Shown here: piece after piece, positions 38,325 to 50,405 of the stretch | Position numbering within the stretch: the stretch's first letter is position 1 | Layout of the letters: each line of letters begins with the position of its first letter | Source: Liolophura sinensis | Lineage: Eukaryota > Mollusca > Polyplacophora > Chitonida > Chitonidae | Assembly: GCF_032854445.1 (NCBI RefSeq) | Contig: NC_088302.1 | Location: forward strand, 57,822,237-57,886,236 | DNA length: 64,000 bases | Direction of reading: 5' to 3' | Translations under genes and position numbers: made by a program | The notes under the pieces: generated by a model | What the model was told of the DNA's origin: nothing | Database searches by the model: none | The model's input: the letters and a program-made list of their open reading frames with translations, nothing else

Positions 38325-39512
38325 TGTAAGATGAGATTATAGTCATGGTATGACAAGAAGATGAGATTATAGTCATGGTATGACAAGAAGATGAGATTAT
38401 AGTTATGGTATGACAAGAAGTTGAGATTATAGTCATGGTATGACAAGAAGTAGTTGAGATTACAGTCATGGTATGACAAGAAGTAGTTGAGATTACAGCC
38501 ATCGTTTCACAAGAGGAAGTTGAAATAACAGTCATGGTATGACAAGAAGTAGTTGAGATTACAGCCATGGTTTCACAAGAGGAAGTTGAAATTACAGTCA
38601 TGGTATGACAAGAAGAAGTTGAGATTACAGTCATGGTATGACAAGAAGTAGTTGAGATTACAGCCATGGTTTCACAAGAAGAAGTTGAGATTAGAGTCAT
38701 GGTATGACAAGAAGTAGTTGAGATTACAGTCATGGTATGACAAGAAGAAATTGAGATTACAGTCATGGTATGACAAGAAGTAGTTGAGATTACAGCCATG
38801 GTTTCACAAGAAGAAGTTGAAATTACAGTCATGGTATGACAAGAAGTAGTTGAGATTACAGCCATGGTTTCACAAGAGGAAGTTGAAATTACAGTCATGG
38901 TATGACAAGAAGAAGTTGAGATTACAGTCATGGTATGACAAGAAGTAGTTGAGATTACAGCCATGGTTTCACAAGAAGAAGTTGAGATTACAGTCATGGT
39001 ATGACAAGAAGTAGTTGAGATTACAGTCATGGTATGACAAGAAGAAGTTGAGATTACAGTCATGGTATGACAAGAAGTAGTTGAGATTACAGCCATCGTT
39101 TCACAAGAAGAAGTTGAAATTACAGTCATGGTATGACAAGAAGTAGTTGAGATTACAGCCATGGTTTCACAAGAAGAAGTTGAAATTACAGTCATGGTAT
39201 GACAAGAAGAAGTTGAGATTACAGTCATGGTATGACAAGAAGTAGTTGAGATTACAGCCATGGTTTAACAAGAAGAAGTTGAGATTATAGTCATGGTATG
39301 ACAAGAAGTAGTTGAGATTACAGTCATGGTATGACAAGAAGAAGTTGAGATTACAGTCATGGTATGACAAGAAGTAGTTGAGATTACAGCCATCATTTCA
39401 CAAGAAGAAGTTGAAATTACAGTCATGGTATGGCAAGAAGAAGTTGAGATTACAGTCATGGTACGATGAAGTAGTTGAGATTACAGTCATGGTATCACAA
39501 GAAGAAGTTCAG
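38325..39512. repeat. 33-bp minisatellite, about 36 copies
   Basis: The unit GAGATTACAGTCATGGTATG plus ACAAGAAGAAGTT (33 bp) has two main types. One reads AGTCATGGTATGACAAGAAG and the other AGCCATGGTTTCACAAGA(A/G)G; they recur in a loose two- to three-unit order. With 33 divisible by three, a 362-codon minus frame with ISTTSCHTMTV repeats runs through it. No splice or start context supports a gene. Confidence 0.97.
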
Positions 39513-39514
39513 AG

Positions 39515-39672
39515 TACAGGTACATGTATGTTACATCTGTATATCAAGCACATGTATGTTACATCTGTATATCAAACACATGCATGTCACATCCGTATAT
39601 CAGATACTTTGTATGTTACGTCTGTATGTCCTACAGATGTATATTACATTTGTACGTCTGAACATCATGTAT
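39515..39672. repeat. 30-bp repeat, about 5 copies
   Basis: ACATGTATGTTACATCTGTA followed by TATCAAGCAC (30 bp) recurs with growing divergence to the right. It directly follows the 33-bp array. Confidence 0.88.
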
Positions 39673-39686
39673 ACATACAGTCTTAC

Positions 39687-39783
39687 CTGGCATGCCAACT
39701 AGAGCAGATTCTGGCCACCAGCCCCTGGGGTGGCCGTCCATCTTCACCCTCACACCTATCCATTATTCTACTCGTTTGTCCAG
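39687..39783. other. Possible exon, strand ambiguous
   Basis: On the minus strand the segment lies between a consensus acceptor (TCTTACCTGCAG) and a consensus donor (CCAG/GTAAGA). One frame is open throughout, reading in part RIMDRCEGEDGRPPQGLVAR. On the plus strand an overlapping stretch ends at an equally good donor (CTGCAG/GTAAGA at 39789), and one frame after ACTAG at 39712 is also open. The minus-strand frame needs two bases to finish a codon, so it cannot directly follow the PDZ exon at 53757, which leaves two bases. No domain recognised. Confidence 0.2.
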
Positions 39784-39789
39784 CTGCAG

Positions 39790-40729
39790 GTAAGACTTGA
39801 GGCTATCATGTCACTAGACACAGCCAAGTCTCCTCTCCCATCAGGTGTTGTATGGTGTACACACAGAAGAAGTTACCAGTCCCACATCACTCCATGGTAA
39901 AACTTCCAAGCCAGAAGAAATCGAAAGACCAAAGCCATGAGTAAGCCCAAAAAGGCTTGGTCAGGTGAGACGGTTGACAAGTCTAGAGGAGCCTGGGACA
40001 GTAGAGACAGGTAAATCCTGTGTACAGGTGATGACACAAGCCCTCCTCGTCACTACACATGCAACAGGGCTTTAGTCTGGGGTGGAGAACGCAAATTACA
40101 GTACAGCTATGGCCAGGTAATCGTCTGTGAACCCCACAGTAACAGCAACTGTTGTCTTAAGGTGAAGTCTGTCCTGGTTGGTCCAGCCCAAAGATGGAAT
40201 GTACAGGTTCATATATCCACAAAGCCGTTGACGCTAGAGTTTAGCAGCATACTTCACTTAGGGGCAGCCAAAACAAGCAGGTTGAGGAAGACGGGGCATA
40301 ATGAGTGCCCAGCCCTTACCTGTGTTACCTGACAGAACTGCACCCAGTGCTGATCAAAGCCCAGCCAGTCTGCCCCCAATATAGTCAATAAACCCCTGGG
40401 CAAGCACCCTCAAACTTTCCAGCTCCTATTCTGCACTTGGCTAGCTGGGGCACCAAACAATACTCGCTGCAGGCCTGGGTGGATAAGGCTTTCAGGTGTA
40501 AGACTGTTTTACCTGTGTTCTGACTCAGGTATGAGATCAATCAGTGTCTACTTCACTGATCTAAAATCAGCCAGGTGAGATGTGGCACAGTGAACAAGTC
40601 AACCAGCAAATTACCTCCTCACTTCCAATTGTACAAATCCATTTCTATTCTCTTTGTAGACAAATGATCTTAACATGGTTAACTATGTTCCCTATGACAA
40701 AGCTAAGCTTCTCTTGGTAGTTCAACCAG
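39790..40729. other. Single-copy region
   Basis: Comparatively G+C-rich unique DNA with several AG/GT(A)A-like strings on both strands (for example ACAG/GTAAGG read on minus near 40317). No open frame between paired sites is long enough or similar enough to a known domain to annotate. Confidence 0.5.
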
Positions 40730-40910
40730 ACGAAAGACAGGTAAACCTATCGTCAGACGAGACACAGGTAAACCATGCTAAGACCAGACATAGGTAAACC
40801 CTGCTTAGATTAGACACAGGTTAACCAAGTTTAAACCAGACATATATGTAGGTAAACCATGCTCAGACCAGTTACAGGTAAACCTCACTCAGACTAGACA
40901 ACACAGAGAC
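40730..40910. repeat. Degenerate repeat of about 25-35 bp
   Basis: Copies of CAGGTAAACCATGCT(A/C)AGACC appear about six times with variable spacing. It is an old, irregular array. Confidence 0.8.
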
Positions 40911-41499
40911 ATCTTCCAACATACAGGCTCACCTTGCACAAAATCACAGCAGGTCAAACTTGCTAAAAAAAACCAATACTTATCATTTTTGCTACATTTC
41001 ACAGGCATTCATTTTTTCCCCCAGACTACTAACAAAAACCGGTTTGTCTATTAACAGAGTATAATGAGTTCATGTTTCTGGGCTAAGTACGTGCAGGAGG
41101 TCAATAGAAATATCTGACTAAATATGTATCACATCCTAAACAGACAAGATTTATGCAGCTTATGTTTTGTATTAATATGAACAGAAACAAATTAGACTAA
41201 AAGGCACGAATAACATGTCAAAACCAATCCTTTCTACTTTACTGCTCAATTTTCCTACAATTTCCAATCCTTGATGAGCCTATGAAAAGTCAATGACCCA
41301 TGACTGATAATAAAACAGAAAAACACATCCATTAGCATTGTAATCGTTTCCCCATGTTTGCAGGGTGTTTATTCAAGCATATTAGGAAGGCATTATTCTG
41401 TGTAACTGATAAAATTACTCTTTGTAGCTTCGTCTCCAAAATCAAATCAAAAATATGTATAAATTGCACCGAAAGTTCATCTTTCATATGTGAAAAGCC
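40911..41499. other. AT-rich spacer
   Basis: Unique sequence. Nothing recognised. Confidence 0.55.
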
Positions 41500-43668
41500 A
41501 CATCCTTACCTAGATCTCTACCCTCATGACTGATAATTGTTGAGCTCTGGTCAATAACATACCAGCCACAACCCTACATACATCTCTCCACTCATAACTG
41601 ATAATAAAACAGGTGATGCACCATCAGTGTCCTCTGTTTACCTGGACAGCTCTGGTCAAAAACATACCAGCCACAACCCTACATACATCTCTACCCTCAT
41701 AACTGATAATAAAACAGGTGATGCACCATCAGTGTACTCTGTTTACCTGGACAGCTCTGGTCAACAACATACCAGCCACAACCCTACATACATCTCTACC
41801 CTCATGACTGATAATAAAACAGGTGATGCACCATCAGTGTACACTGTTTACCTGGACAGCTCTGGTCTATAACATGCCAGCCACAACCCTACATACATCT
41901 CTACCCTCATAACTGATAATAAAACAGGTAATGCACCATCAGTGTACACTGTTTACCTGGACAGCTCTGGTCAATAACATACCAGCCACAACCTACATAC
42001 ATCTCTACCCTTATGACTGATAATAAAACAGGTGGTGCACCATCAGTGTACACTGTTTACCTGGACAGCTCTGGTCAATAACATACCAGCCACAACCTTA
42101 TCTAGATCTCTACCGTCATAACTGATAATAAAACAGGTGATGCACCATCAGTGTACACTGTTTACCTGGACAGCTCTGGTCAATAACATACCAGCCACAA
42201 CCTTATCTAGATCTCTACCCTCATAACTGATAATAAAACAGGTGATGCACCATCAGTGTACACTGTTTACCTGGACAGCTCTGGTTAATAACATACCAGC
42301 CACAACCCTAGATACATCTCTACCCTCATAACTGATAATAAAACAGGTGATGGACCATCAGTGTCCTCTGTTTATCTGGACAGCTCTGGTCAATAACATA
42401 CCAGCCACAACCTTACCTACATCTCCCCTCATAACTGATAATAAAACAGGTGATGCACCATCAGTGTACACTGTTTACCTGGACAGCTCTGGTCAACAAC
42501 ATACCAGCCAAAACCTTACCTACATCCCTAACCTCAAGACTGATAATAAAACAGGTAATGCACCATCAGTGTACACTGTTTACCTGGACAGCTTTGGTCA
42601 ACAACATAACAGCCACAGCCTTACCTACATCTCTACCCTCATAACTGATAATAAATCAGGTGATGTACACTGTTTACTTGGATATCTTTGGTGAGCAATG
42701 TACCAGCCACATCCTTACCTACATCTCTACCCTCATAACTGATAATAAAACAGGTGATGCACCATCAGTCTACTCTGTTTACCTGGAGAGCTCTGGTCAA
42801 TAACATACCAGCCACAACCTTATCTAGATCTCTACCCTCATAACTGATAATAAAACAGGTGATGCACCATCAGTGTACACTGTTTACCTGGACAGCTCTG
42901 GTCAATAACATACCAGCCACAACCTTATCTAGATCTCTACCCTCATAACTGATAATAAAACAGGTGATGCACCATCAGTGTACACTGTTTACCTGGACAG
43001 CTCTGGTTAATAACATACCAGCCACAACCCTACATACATCTCTACCCTCATAACTGATAATAAAACAGGTGATGCACCATCAGTGTACTCTGTTTATCTG
43101 GACAGCTCTGGTCAATAACATACCAGCCACAACCCTAGATACATCTCTACCCTCATAACTGATAATAAAACAGGTGATGCACCATCAGTGTACTCTGTTT
43201 ATCTGGACAGCTCTGGTCAATAACATACCAGCCACAACCTTACCTACATCTCCCCTCATAACTGATAATAAAACAGGTGATGCGCCATCAGTGTACACTG
43301 TTTACCTGGACAGCTCTGGTCAACAACATACCAGCCAAAACCTTACCTACATCCCTAACCTCAAGACTGATAATAAAAAGACTGATAAGCTCTGGTCAAC
43401 AACATACCAGCCAAAACCTTACCTACATCCCTAACCTCAAGACTGATAATAAAAAGACTGATAAGCTCTGGTCAACAACATACCAGCCACCACCTTACAT
43501 ACGTCTCTATCCTCATGACTGATAATAAAACACGTGACGGACCATCAGTGTACACTGTTTACCTGGACAGCTTTGGTTAACAATGTACCAGCCGCAAGCC
43601 TACCTACATCTCTAACCTTATGACTGATAATAAAACAGATAATGGACCATTAGTGTACACTGTTTACC
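41500..43668. repeat. 105-bp tandem repeat, about 20 copies
   Basis: This is the longest unit in the window. It runs from ATAACATACCAGCCACAACC through ACTGATAATAAAACAGGTGA and CACCATCAGTGTACACTGTT to TACCTGGACAGCTCTGGTCA (segments not contiguous). The unit is 35 codons long and one + frame encodes GDAPSVYTVYLDSSGQQHTS-like peptides. Most copies read CAATAACATA rather than CAACAACATA, putting a TAA stop in that frame, so at most four copies join. Deleted copies of about 74 bp lie near 43370-43450. I treat it as non-coding. Confidence 0.97.
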
Positions 43669-44090
43669 TGTCCACACATGCCACAGACCTCACAGGCCTG
43701 ACCTCACACATGCCATAGACCTCTCACATGCCACAGACCTCATGCATGCCACAGACCTTGCACATGCCACAGTCCTCACATGCCAGACCTCATGTCACAG
43801 ACCTCGCACTCCACAGACACCACATGCCCCAAACCTCACATGCCACAGACCTCAGAGACTTCAGACCTCAGATTCCACAGACCTCACATGCTACATACCT
43901 CACAGGCCACATACCTCACATGCCACAGACCTCACATATTACATACCTCACAGGACACATATCTCACAGGCCACATACCTCACAGGCCTCAGATTTCACA
44001 TTATACATACCTCACAGGCCATAGACCTCACATGCTACATAACTACTAAGCTCACATGCCACACACCTCACAAGCCACAGAACTCACAGC
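43669..44090. repeat. Degenerate 16-17-bp repeat
   Basis: CCTCACATGCCACAGA-like motifs recur about 25 times with variants CACAGGCCACATAC and CACATATTACATAC. It follows the 105-bp array without a gap. Three overlapping + frames (43728-44101) are by-products of the short period. Confidence 0.9.
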
Positions 44091-45055
44091 TTCAGTTTTA
44101 GGAGCTTCTTTCAAATGCAAAGTAAGGCTAATAGCCTTTCACACCACATTATACAGAGTGCCACTGCCACTGCAGCAGCATAAAGAAGACACCACATGAT
44201 ACTGATTTTTAATTCATTTTATTTCTTTCTTTCTTTCTTTGTTTTTGTTGTTACATAATACACTGAAAGGTGCCATTCATAGTTTTAATTTGACAGCATT
44301 TTAAAAGAATGTCTCAAATGTCGCTACCAGTGATCTATGTGCGGGTATCCTGATATAAACAGACTGCTGTAGAGGTCTTACATTCCCCACGGAGCTTTTT
44401 AATCCAGCACTAATATGCTGGGTGGAGGTGGGGCGGCTGTATCAACTCTGTCTGTCTGTCTGCACGCAATGCTAGAATGTTACACAGATTTTCAGCAATA
44501 TGGCACGACATCCCAAGCACACATACTCCAGACTCTCACTCAAACAACATCCCCAAAAAAGATGTTTACCATTTGTGCAGTAAATCTACAGCCTAGGAGG
44601 CAATGTCCACAGAGAGGCAGACGTAAGCCTGTGATGACGGAAGGCAGGCTTTGAGAATTCAAGTGAACAGATCACAAACGTGTCAACAGCAACAAAAACC
44701 TGGAACATCTGTCAACAAGATATACATATGCAAGTCATTAGCCCTGCAGAATGCATCAATAACAGCATCAAAGACCTTCCATCACAACAACAAGTAGGTC
44801 TGTACAGAGAGTGAAGTGTACACAAGGGCATGCAGGACAGAGAGACATCTCTGCCACCCACACGATCTCACAGCCAAGATCAAAACACTCCACTCTTAGC
44901 ACAGCAAGAAATTATTTTATCAACATCATTAGTTAACACATTGATCACATACATGAATCTGCTCTCTAATGGCATTAATCAAGTTTTAAGTGAGAAATTC
45001 CGTAACACAAAAGTATTAAGAATGAGAATGTTTTTGTATCATTCACCAAAGATAT
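44091..45055. other. Single-copy region with a TTTC microsatellite
   Basis: Unique DNA with a short (TTTC)n run near 44221-44241. A 79-codon frame (44415-44654) and a 75-codon frame (44830-45057) on + have no recognised domain. Confidence 0.55.
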
Positions 45056-46010
45056 AACATGTGCACTGGTAATGGCAGTTCCTCTCATGTCCGCATGAGA
45101 AGCCTTCAGATCAAGGTTCCCCAGGTTTATAACATGTGTACTGGTAATGGCAGTTCCTCTCATGTCTGCATGATAAGCCTTCAGATCAAGGTTCCCCACG
45201 TTTATAACATGTGTACCAGTAATGGCAGTTCCTCTCATGTCTGCATGATAAGCCTTCAGATCAAGGTTCCCCACGTTTATAACATGTGTACTGGTAAGGG
45301 CAGTTCCTCTCATGTCCGCATGATAAGCCTTCAGATCAAGGTTCCCCAGGTTTATAACATGTGTACTGGTAATGGCAGTTCCTCTCATGTCTGCATGATA
45401 AGCCTTCAGATCAAGGTTCCCCAGGTTTATAACATGTGTACCAGTAATGGCAGTTCCTCTCATGTCTGCATGATAAGCCTTCAGATCAAGGTTCCCCAGG
45501 TTTATAACATGTGTACCAGTAATGGCAGTTCCTCTCATGTCTGCATGATAAGCCTTCAGATCAAGGTTCCCCACGTTTATAACATGTGTACCAGTAATGG
45601 CAGTTCCTCTCATGTCTGCATGAGAAGCCTTCAGATCAAGGTTCCCCAGGTTTATAACATTTGTACCAGTAATGACAGTTCCTCTCATGTCTGCATGATA
45701 AGCCTTCAGATCAAGGTTCCCCAGGTTTATAACATGTGTACTGGTAATGGCAGTTCCTCTCATGTCTGCATGAGAAGCCTTCAGATCAAGGTTCCCCAGG
45801 TTTATAACATGTGTACTGGTAATGGCAGTTCCTCTCATGTCTGCATGAGAAGCCTTCAGATCAAGGTTCCCCAGGTTTATAACATGCGTACCAGTAATGG
45901 CAGTTCCTCTCATGTCTGCATGAGAAGCCTTCAGATCAAGGTTCCCCAGGTTTATAACATGTGTACTGGTAATGGCAGTTCCTCTCATGTCTGCATGATA
46001 AGCCTTCGGG
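45056..46010. repeat. 75-bp tandem repeat, about 12.7 copies, open on both strands
   Basis: Each 75-bp unit runs AACATGTGTACTGGTAATGG, CAGTTCCTCTCATGTCTGCA, TGATAAGCCTTCAGATCAAG, GTTCCCCAGGTTTAT. The variant positions are ACTGG/ACCAG, GATAAG/GAGAAG and CCAGG/CCACG. The unit is exactly 25 codons with no stop in one + frame (333 codons, SSSHVCMISLQIKVPQVYN-type) or one - frame (337 codons, MRGTAITGTHVINLGNLDLK-type). No flanking exons, splice sites or known domain support either. If one is coding, the minus frame has the more protein-like composition. Confidence 0.97.
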
Positions 46011-46794
46011 ACACTTATATTTTAAATATAAAACTTCAAAGAGTACATGACATCAGCTAAAAAGTATAGAATTTGGCTATTCATACTGGGCATTGTGCTT
46101 GCTGCCGTGGTAGGCCTATATCGACTTCCAGGCTGTATTTTGCCCAATTTTCCATCCCAGCTGGCACACGTCAGTATGGATCTTTGATAAGTAAAGCCAA
46201 CCTTTGAAAACTGCCAAAATCATTAAACGCAAAGGGCTCGAGACATAAGCCCTGCTACAGAAGGGGGCTGGAGGCAAATCTCAGCCTGACACAGTTGTAA
46301 TGCCTCTAAGTCCTGCTGATCCGGGGGTAGGAGTCCGATCAACACATACAGTACCATGACCCACTTCAAGAAGATAGGGGTCAAGAAGCTGAGAGAAAAC
46401 TCAAACACCACCAAAGGCAGTAGTCAAATCCGATAATAAACACAAGGGGTTTCTAGGCTATCTACTTATGTACATGACAGGAGGGTACAAGGGGGGACCA
46501 ATCTCGTGTCAACAACGCATGTCTGGCCACATCATAAACTCGCCCCGATCTTCACCAGACAGCTTCAAGCCACACACACAAAAATCCATATTCTTCCTCC
46601 CAATAAAGCAGCTTTCTCCATACCACCCAGTCTGCATAATGCTTCAAATTTAAATCTCAGGTAACTTTACAATTATGATTCACAAGACTGGGATGTCCAC
46701 TATGGAGAAGACATTGGATTGGACAAATTGTACCAGTAGGGGGTACAGTGTGAATCATGATGGGACATACAGGGACAAATGTAAACGTTGGTTT
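46011..46794. other. Single-copy region
   Basis: Unique sequence between two arrays. It holds the small minus-strand frame at 46223-46414 listed separately. Nothing else is supported. Confidence 0.5.
46223..46414 (-). CDS. Unrecognised 63-codon open frame (doubtful)
   Basis: The predicted peptide starts MVVFEFSLSFLTPIFLKWVM, a hydrophobic stretch of about 29 residues that would suit a signal anchor. An acidic, Gln-rich part (PPDQQDLEALQ) and three cysteines follow. It is in unique DNA on the same strand as the PDZ exon. A frame this short is common by chance, and I see no promoter, splice or polyadenylation signal around it. Confidence 0.12.
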   Translation of the reverse strand: MVVFEFSLSFLTPIFLKWVMVLYVLIGLLPPDQQDLEALQLCQAEICLQPPSVAGLMSRALCV

Positions 46795-47604
46795 ATATCA
46801 TCCTTGCATGTATGACAACTGCCAGGGAACTGGTTAACACGTTTTCATGCATAACAACTACCAGGGAACTGGTTAACACGTTTTCATACATGTGGGTCAT
46901 GCTTGTATGACAACTGCCAGGGAACTGGTTAACACGTTTTCATACATGTGGGTCATGCTTGTATGACAACTGCCAGGGAACTGGTTAACACGTTTTCATA
47001 CATGTGGGTCATGCTTGTATGACAACTGCCAGGGAACTGGTTAACACGTTTTCATACATGTGGGTCATGCCTGTATGACAACTGCCAGGGAACTGGTTAA
47101 CACGTTTTCATGCATGACAACTACCAGGGAACTGGTTAACACGTTTTCATACATGTGGGTCATGCCTGTATGACAACTGCCAGGGAACTGGTTAACACGT
47201 TTTCATACATGTGGGTCATGCCTGTATGACAACTGCCAGGGAACTGGTTAACACGTTTTCATACATGTGGGTCATGCCTGTATGACAACTGCCAGGGAAC
47301 TGGTTAACACGTTTTCATACATGTGGGTCATGCCTGTATGACAACTGCCAGGGAACTGGTTAACACGTTTTCATACATGTGTGTCATGTCTGTATGACAA
47401 CTGCCAGGGAACTGGTTAACACGTTTTCATACATGTGGGTCATGCCTGTATGACAACTGCCAGGGAACTGGTTAACACGTTTTCATACATGTGGGTCATG
47501 CCTGTATGACAACTGCCAGGGAACTGGTTAACACATTTTCATACATGTGGGTCATGCCTGTATGACAACTGCCAGGGAACTGGTTAACACGTTTTCATAC
47601 ATGT
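46795..47604. repeat. 56-bp minisatellite, about 14 copies
   Basis: The unit runs CATGCCTGTATGACAACTGC, CAGGGAACTGGTTAACACGT, TTTCATACATGTGGGT (56 bp). Most copies differ at one or two bases. Two shortened units lacking the CATACATGTGGGT part occur near 46850 and 47112. Homogeneity is high. Confidence 0.98.
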
Positions 47605-48501
47605 TGTTTAATAGTTGTTAAATAATCACAAAATGTACAATCATCTAAACAAAGTCACTTTCTTCAGTCTCCATAAAAAAGAACATAATGTACTTACTGA
47701 ATATTCACAATGTGTCCTTAAACTAAAAACTGCTTTAGCTTGAATGTGTTTCTCCTTCATGTAGATTTCTGCACTGGTGCTACAGAATAAACATGTTGGC
47801 ACCTGCACCCATGGCCATACAACTGACTACACAGCACATGCACATGTACTGCAACAAAGTCTGACATTAAGCCGCTCTTGTAACACAGAGGGTTCAAACT
47901 GCAGCACATTACCAATGTGTAACAGCTCCTTTGAACTCATACTTTGCAGCAATGAATACAGCTCATATAATCCTGGAGGATTAACATAAAGTAGTTTAGT
48001 CTATTAGGAAGAGTTAATCTTCATTAAGACCAATTAAGGTAAGGCCATTCTAAAGCTAACCAATAAATTGCAATATGCTATACCCTCCCCACCCCTCTGC
48101 ACACAATAGACACGGACACCTTTACACCTTAAGGTCATCAAGATCAAAGCAGAAACTATAGGTTAAGTAGCTTTGCAAGAAACAATTCATTCACATATTT
48201 AACACAGGATACACACACTGTACATGGACTTGCACCAGTAAATTTAGTTTCTAACTGCATAATGTGTTCAAAAGTGTGGGTCATTGCCTGCAGTCATGAT
48301 GGTCAAGTTACCCCTTCAACGAAGAACACAAGCTTCTGGACCTATATTTGGTGTCAAGAGTATGTTGAAGGAAAATCAAAAAATTGCCTCATATAAAATA
48401 CCATGAAATGAAATGTCCATTTTTTGCACATTTTAAATCAGCTGTACATGCATCACTTTATTATTCAGAATTACTGGTTTATGGAAAGGAAACGTATGAA
48501 G
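47605..48501. other. Single-copy region
   Basis: AT-rich unique DNA with short chance frames (47777-47989, 48384-48572). Nothing recognised. Confidence 0.55.
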
Positions 48502-48838
48502 ACATTCAGAGAACACCGATAGCTCACTTGATTGAGCAGTTAGTAAAACTACATTTTGTTCACATCATGTGATACGCTCAAATATTGACCTCTAAACCAA
48601 AATAAAGCAGAGTGACTGACAGTGTCATACATATATATTATTGTCTAATTAGATAGTGCTAAGACCTTACCATTAAATCAACAAGAAAGGCCAAAATTAT
48701 TACACTGTCACATCTGTACAGGCATTCAGACAACACCAATGGCTCGCCTGATTGAGTGGTTCCTAAAACAGCATCATGTTCAATTCAGAAAATATGTTCA
48801 AATGTGGATCTCTAAACCAAAATAAAGTATAATGACAT
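48502..48838. repeat. Two diverged copies of a block of about 120 bp
   Basis: The blocks at 48502-48622 and 48721-48838 share an ATTCAGA(G/C)AACACC(G/A)AT(A/G)GCTC start, a TTGATTGAGC/CTGATTGAGT segment, and a common ACCTCTAAACCAAAATAAAG or ATCTCTAAACCAAAATAAAG end. They are direct repeats, about 219 bp apart. The left part looks faintly tRNA-like, so they may be two insertions of an unnamed SINE or an old tandem duplication. Confidence 0.75.
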
Positions 48839-49034
48839 CGCCATTCACACGTCAGATATTATTCTCATGACATTCACATTTATTATCCATGTGAAATATA
48901 CAACTTTGCATATATCACAATAATGATATGTAATTATGTATCTCCAGCTGCGTCATTTAGCTGTATGCATGAAAAGTATTATTACACTATGGGACTGAAT
49001 GGTGGCAATAATGAAAACAAAAAATAACTAGAAT

Positions 49035-49055
49035 GGATCTGCGAACAGCAGATCC
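49035..49055. repeat. Perfect 8-bp hairpin
   Basis: GGATCTGC and GCAGATCC are perfect inverted repeats around the five-base loop GAACA. The hairpin follows an A-rich run (AACAAAAAATAAC), the same layout as the larger hairpin at 51405. Confidence 0.8.
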
Positions 49056-49112
49056 TAGGTCGGGATTCCGGATCAGATTGATGACGTTTTCCCCACCAAA
49101 TAATACATGGCC

Positions 49113-50405
49113 CCTGTAACAGCAAGTTTATACTTGCACGTATCAATCCATGACCTGCCATGCACAGACTAGCTGGCCCTCTCCTCCCTCTTGACAACGG
49201 GGATAGGCAGCCATACTTTTATACACATAGAACACATGTGTAGCGCTTTGCAATCAGTGATTTTCAGCTGTACAGCTGTTACGCTATTCTCGCAACAGAC
49301 CTCCAAATATGGTGAAAAATTGCGCTTTTTCACGTTTTGATCGCAATTTGCGGCAAAACTATACGTCGCCGGAAAGAAATAAGCCCAGGTTCATGATCAG
49401 GACGTCAAAGTACGTCGGGTAGCATGCTTCCTAGTCGCAAATGCATTTAAAATGCATCACATAACATGGGGACGTCAAAGTGCCAAATATAGCAAATTGG
49501 CCTTTGGACAATATTTGAAGCACTGCACCTCCCACATTTATTGACACACTTCAATGATTTTCCGCACGCCTACAGTACACATATAGGCCTTTGCACTCAG
49601 TCATTTTCAGCTCCACAGCTGCAGCGGTTTTGTGTCACGTGACCTCCAAATATGGGCAAAAATTGCACTTTTTCACACTTTCATGGCAATTGGCGACAAA
49701 ACCATGCGTCAGAGAAAGGAAAAACCACCAAATTCGTCATCAGTGCATCCAACTACACCAAGCAGCCTACTTAAAACCTTGAAATTCACAACATTTTCAT
49801 CGCCTGCCAAATTGACTAAGCTGGGATCGAACTCTGACATGACTGACAGGCGTCAGCGGTAGAAGAAAAGAAAGCAAGAAGAAAAAAAAAGAAAAAAGCA
49901 AATCCGGCACAATCTGCCTGATGTTCATTTCTTGACGTCGATAATATTTGCTGCTCGACTCCCACAGACACATCTGCGTCACACCACACAGCGGGGAGAA
50001 ATCTTTGTGCAATTAGGTCAAGTCAGGGAAAATTTTGCCAGCATCTCCCCTACCATCCACACTTTTGTATACCTCACTAAATCCCCAAGGCAGTCACAAT
50101 TCTCACTTCAAATTTACATACATTTTCTTTACGCTCATATCTTTCATGTCAAAGCATAAGTTATTGATCGAAAATCAACACATAACCAGATACATGGCTT
50201 TCAAAGTTTCCATGCGACCTTACACCTTTTGTCACAGAGGCAATCGGCTGGTCATTCGCTATGCTATGCTATGCCCAGTGAAAAACGACCATTCCTTGGC
50301 AGGCTTGGCCCGCTTTATGTAAGAAATAATGCAAAAACACGGCCTGTGTAACAGCAAGTTTGTACTTCCACGTCTCAATCCACGACCTGCCATGCACAGA
50401 CTCAC
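49113..50405. repeat. Region of diverged duplicated blocks
   Basis: Two block types recur. The first is 49113-49171 and 50343-50405 (AACAGCAAGTTT(A/G)TACTT, ATGACCTGCC/ACGACCTGCC, ATGCACAGACT). The second is 49240-49380 and 49577-49720 (GACCTCCAAATATGG, AAAAATTGC, TTTTTCAC, GGCAAAAC/GACAAAAC). The order is first-second, then second-first, so the arrangement is not a simple tandem. Between them lies unique AT-rich DNA with short chance frames. It is probably old mobile-element debris, unnamed. Confidence 0.65.

Noticed and set aside
38173-39261. 362-codon Ser/Thr-rich minus frame as a mucin-like protein
   Set aside because: It tracks the 33-bp period exactly, and the non-repeat tail is short and unremarkable.
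39843-39940. Plus-strand exon after TCTCCTCTCCCATCAG with a Glu/Lys-rich frame
   Set aside because: The acceptor is good, but the frame stops after about 31 codons, and pairing it with the donor at 39789 would need an intron of only about 55 bp. Too weak to annotate.
40317-40400. Minus-strand exon with an ADWLGFDQHWVQFCQ-type frame before ACAG/GTAAGG
   Set aside because: The upstream boundary is unclear and the frame is about 25 codons, well within chance.
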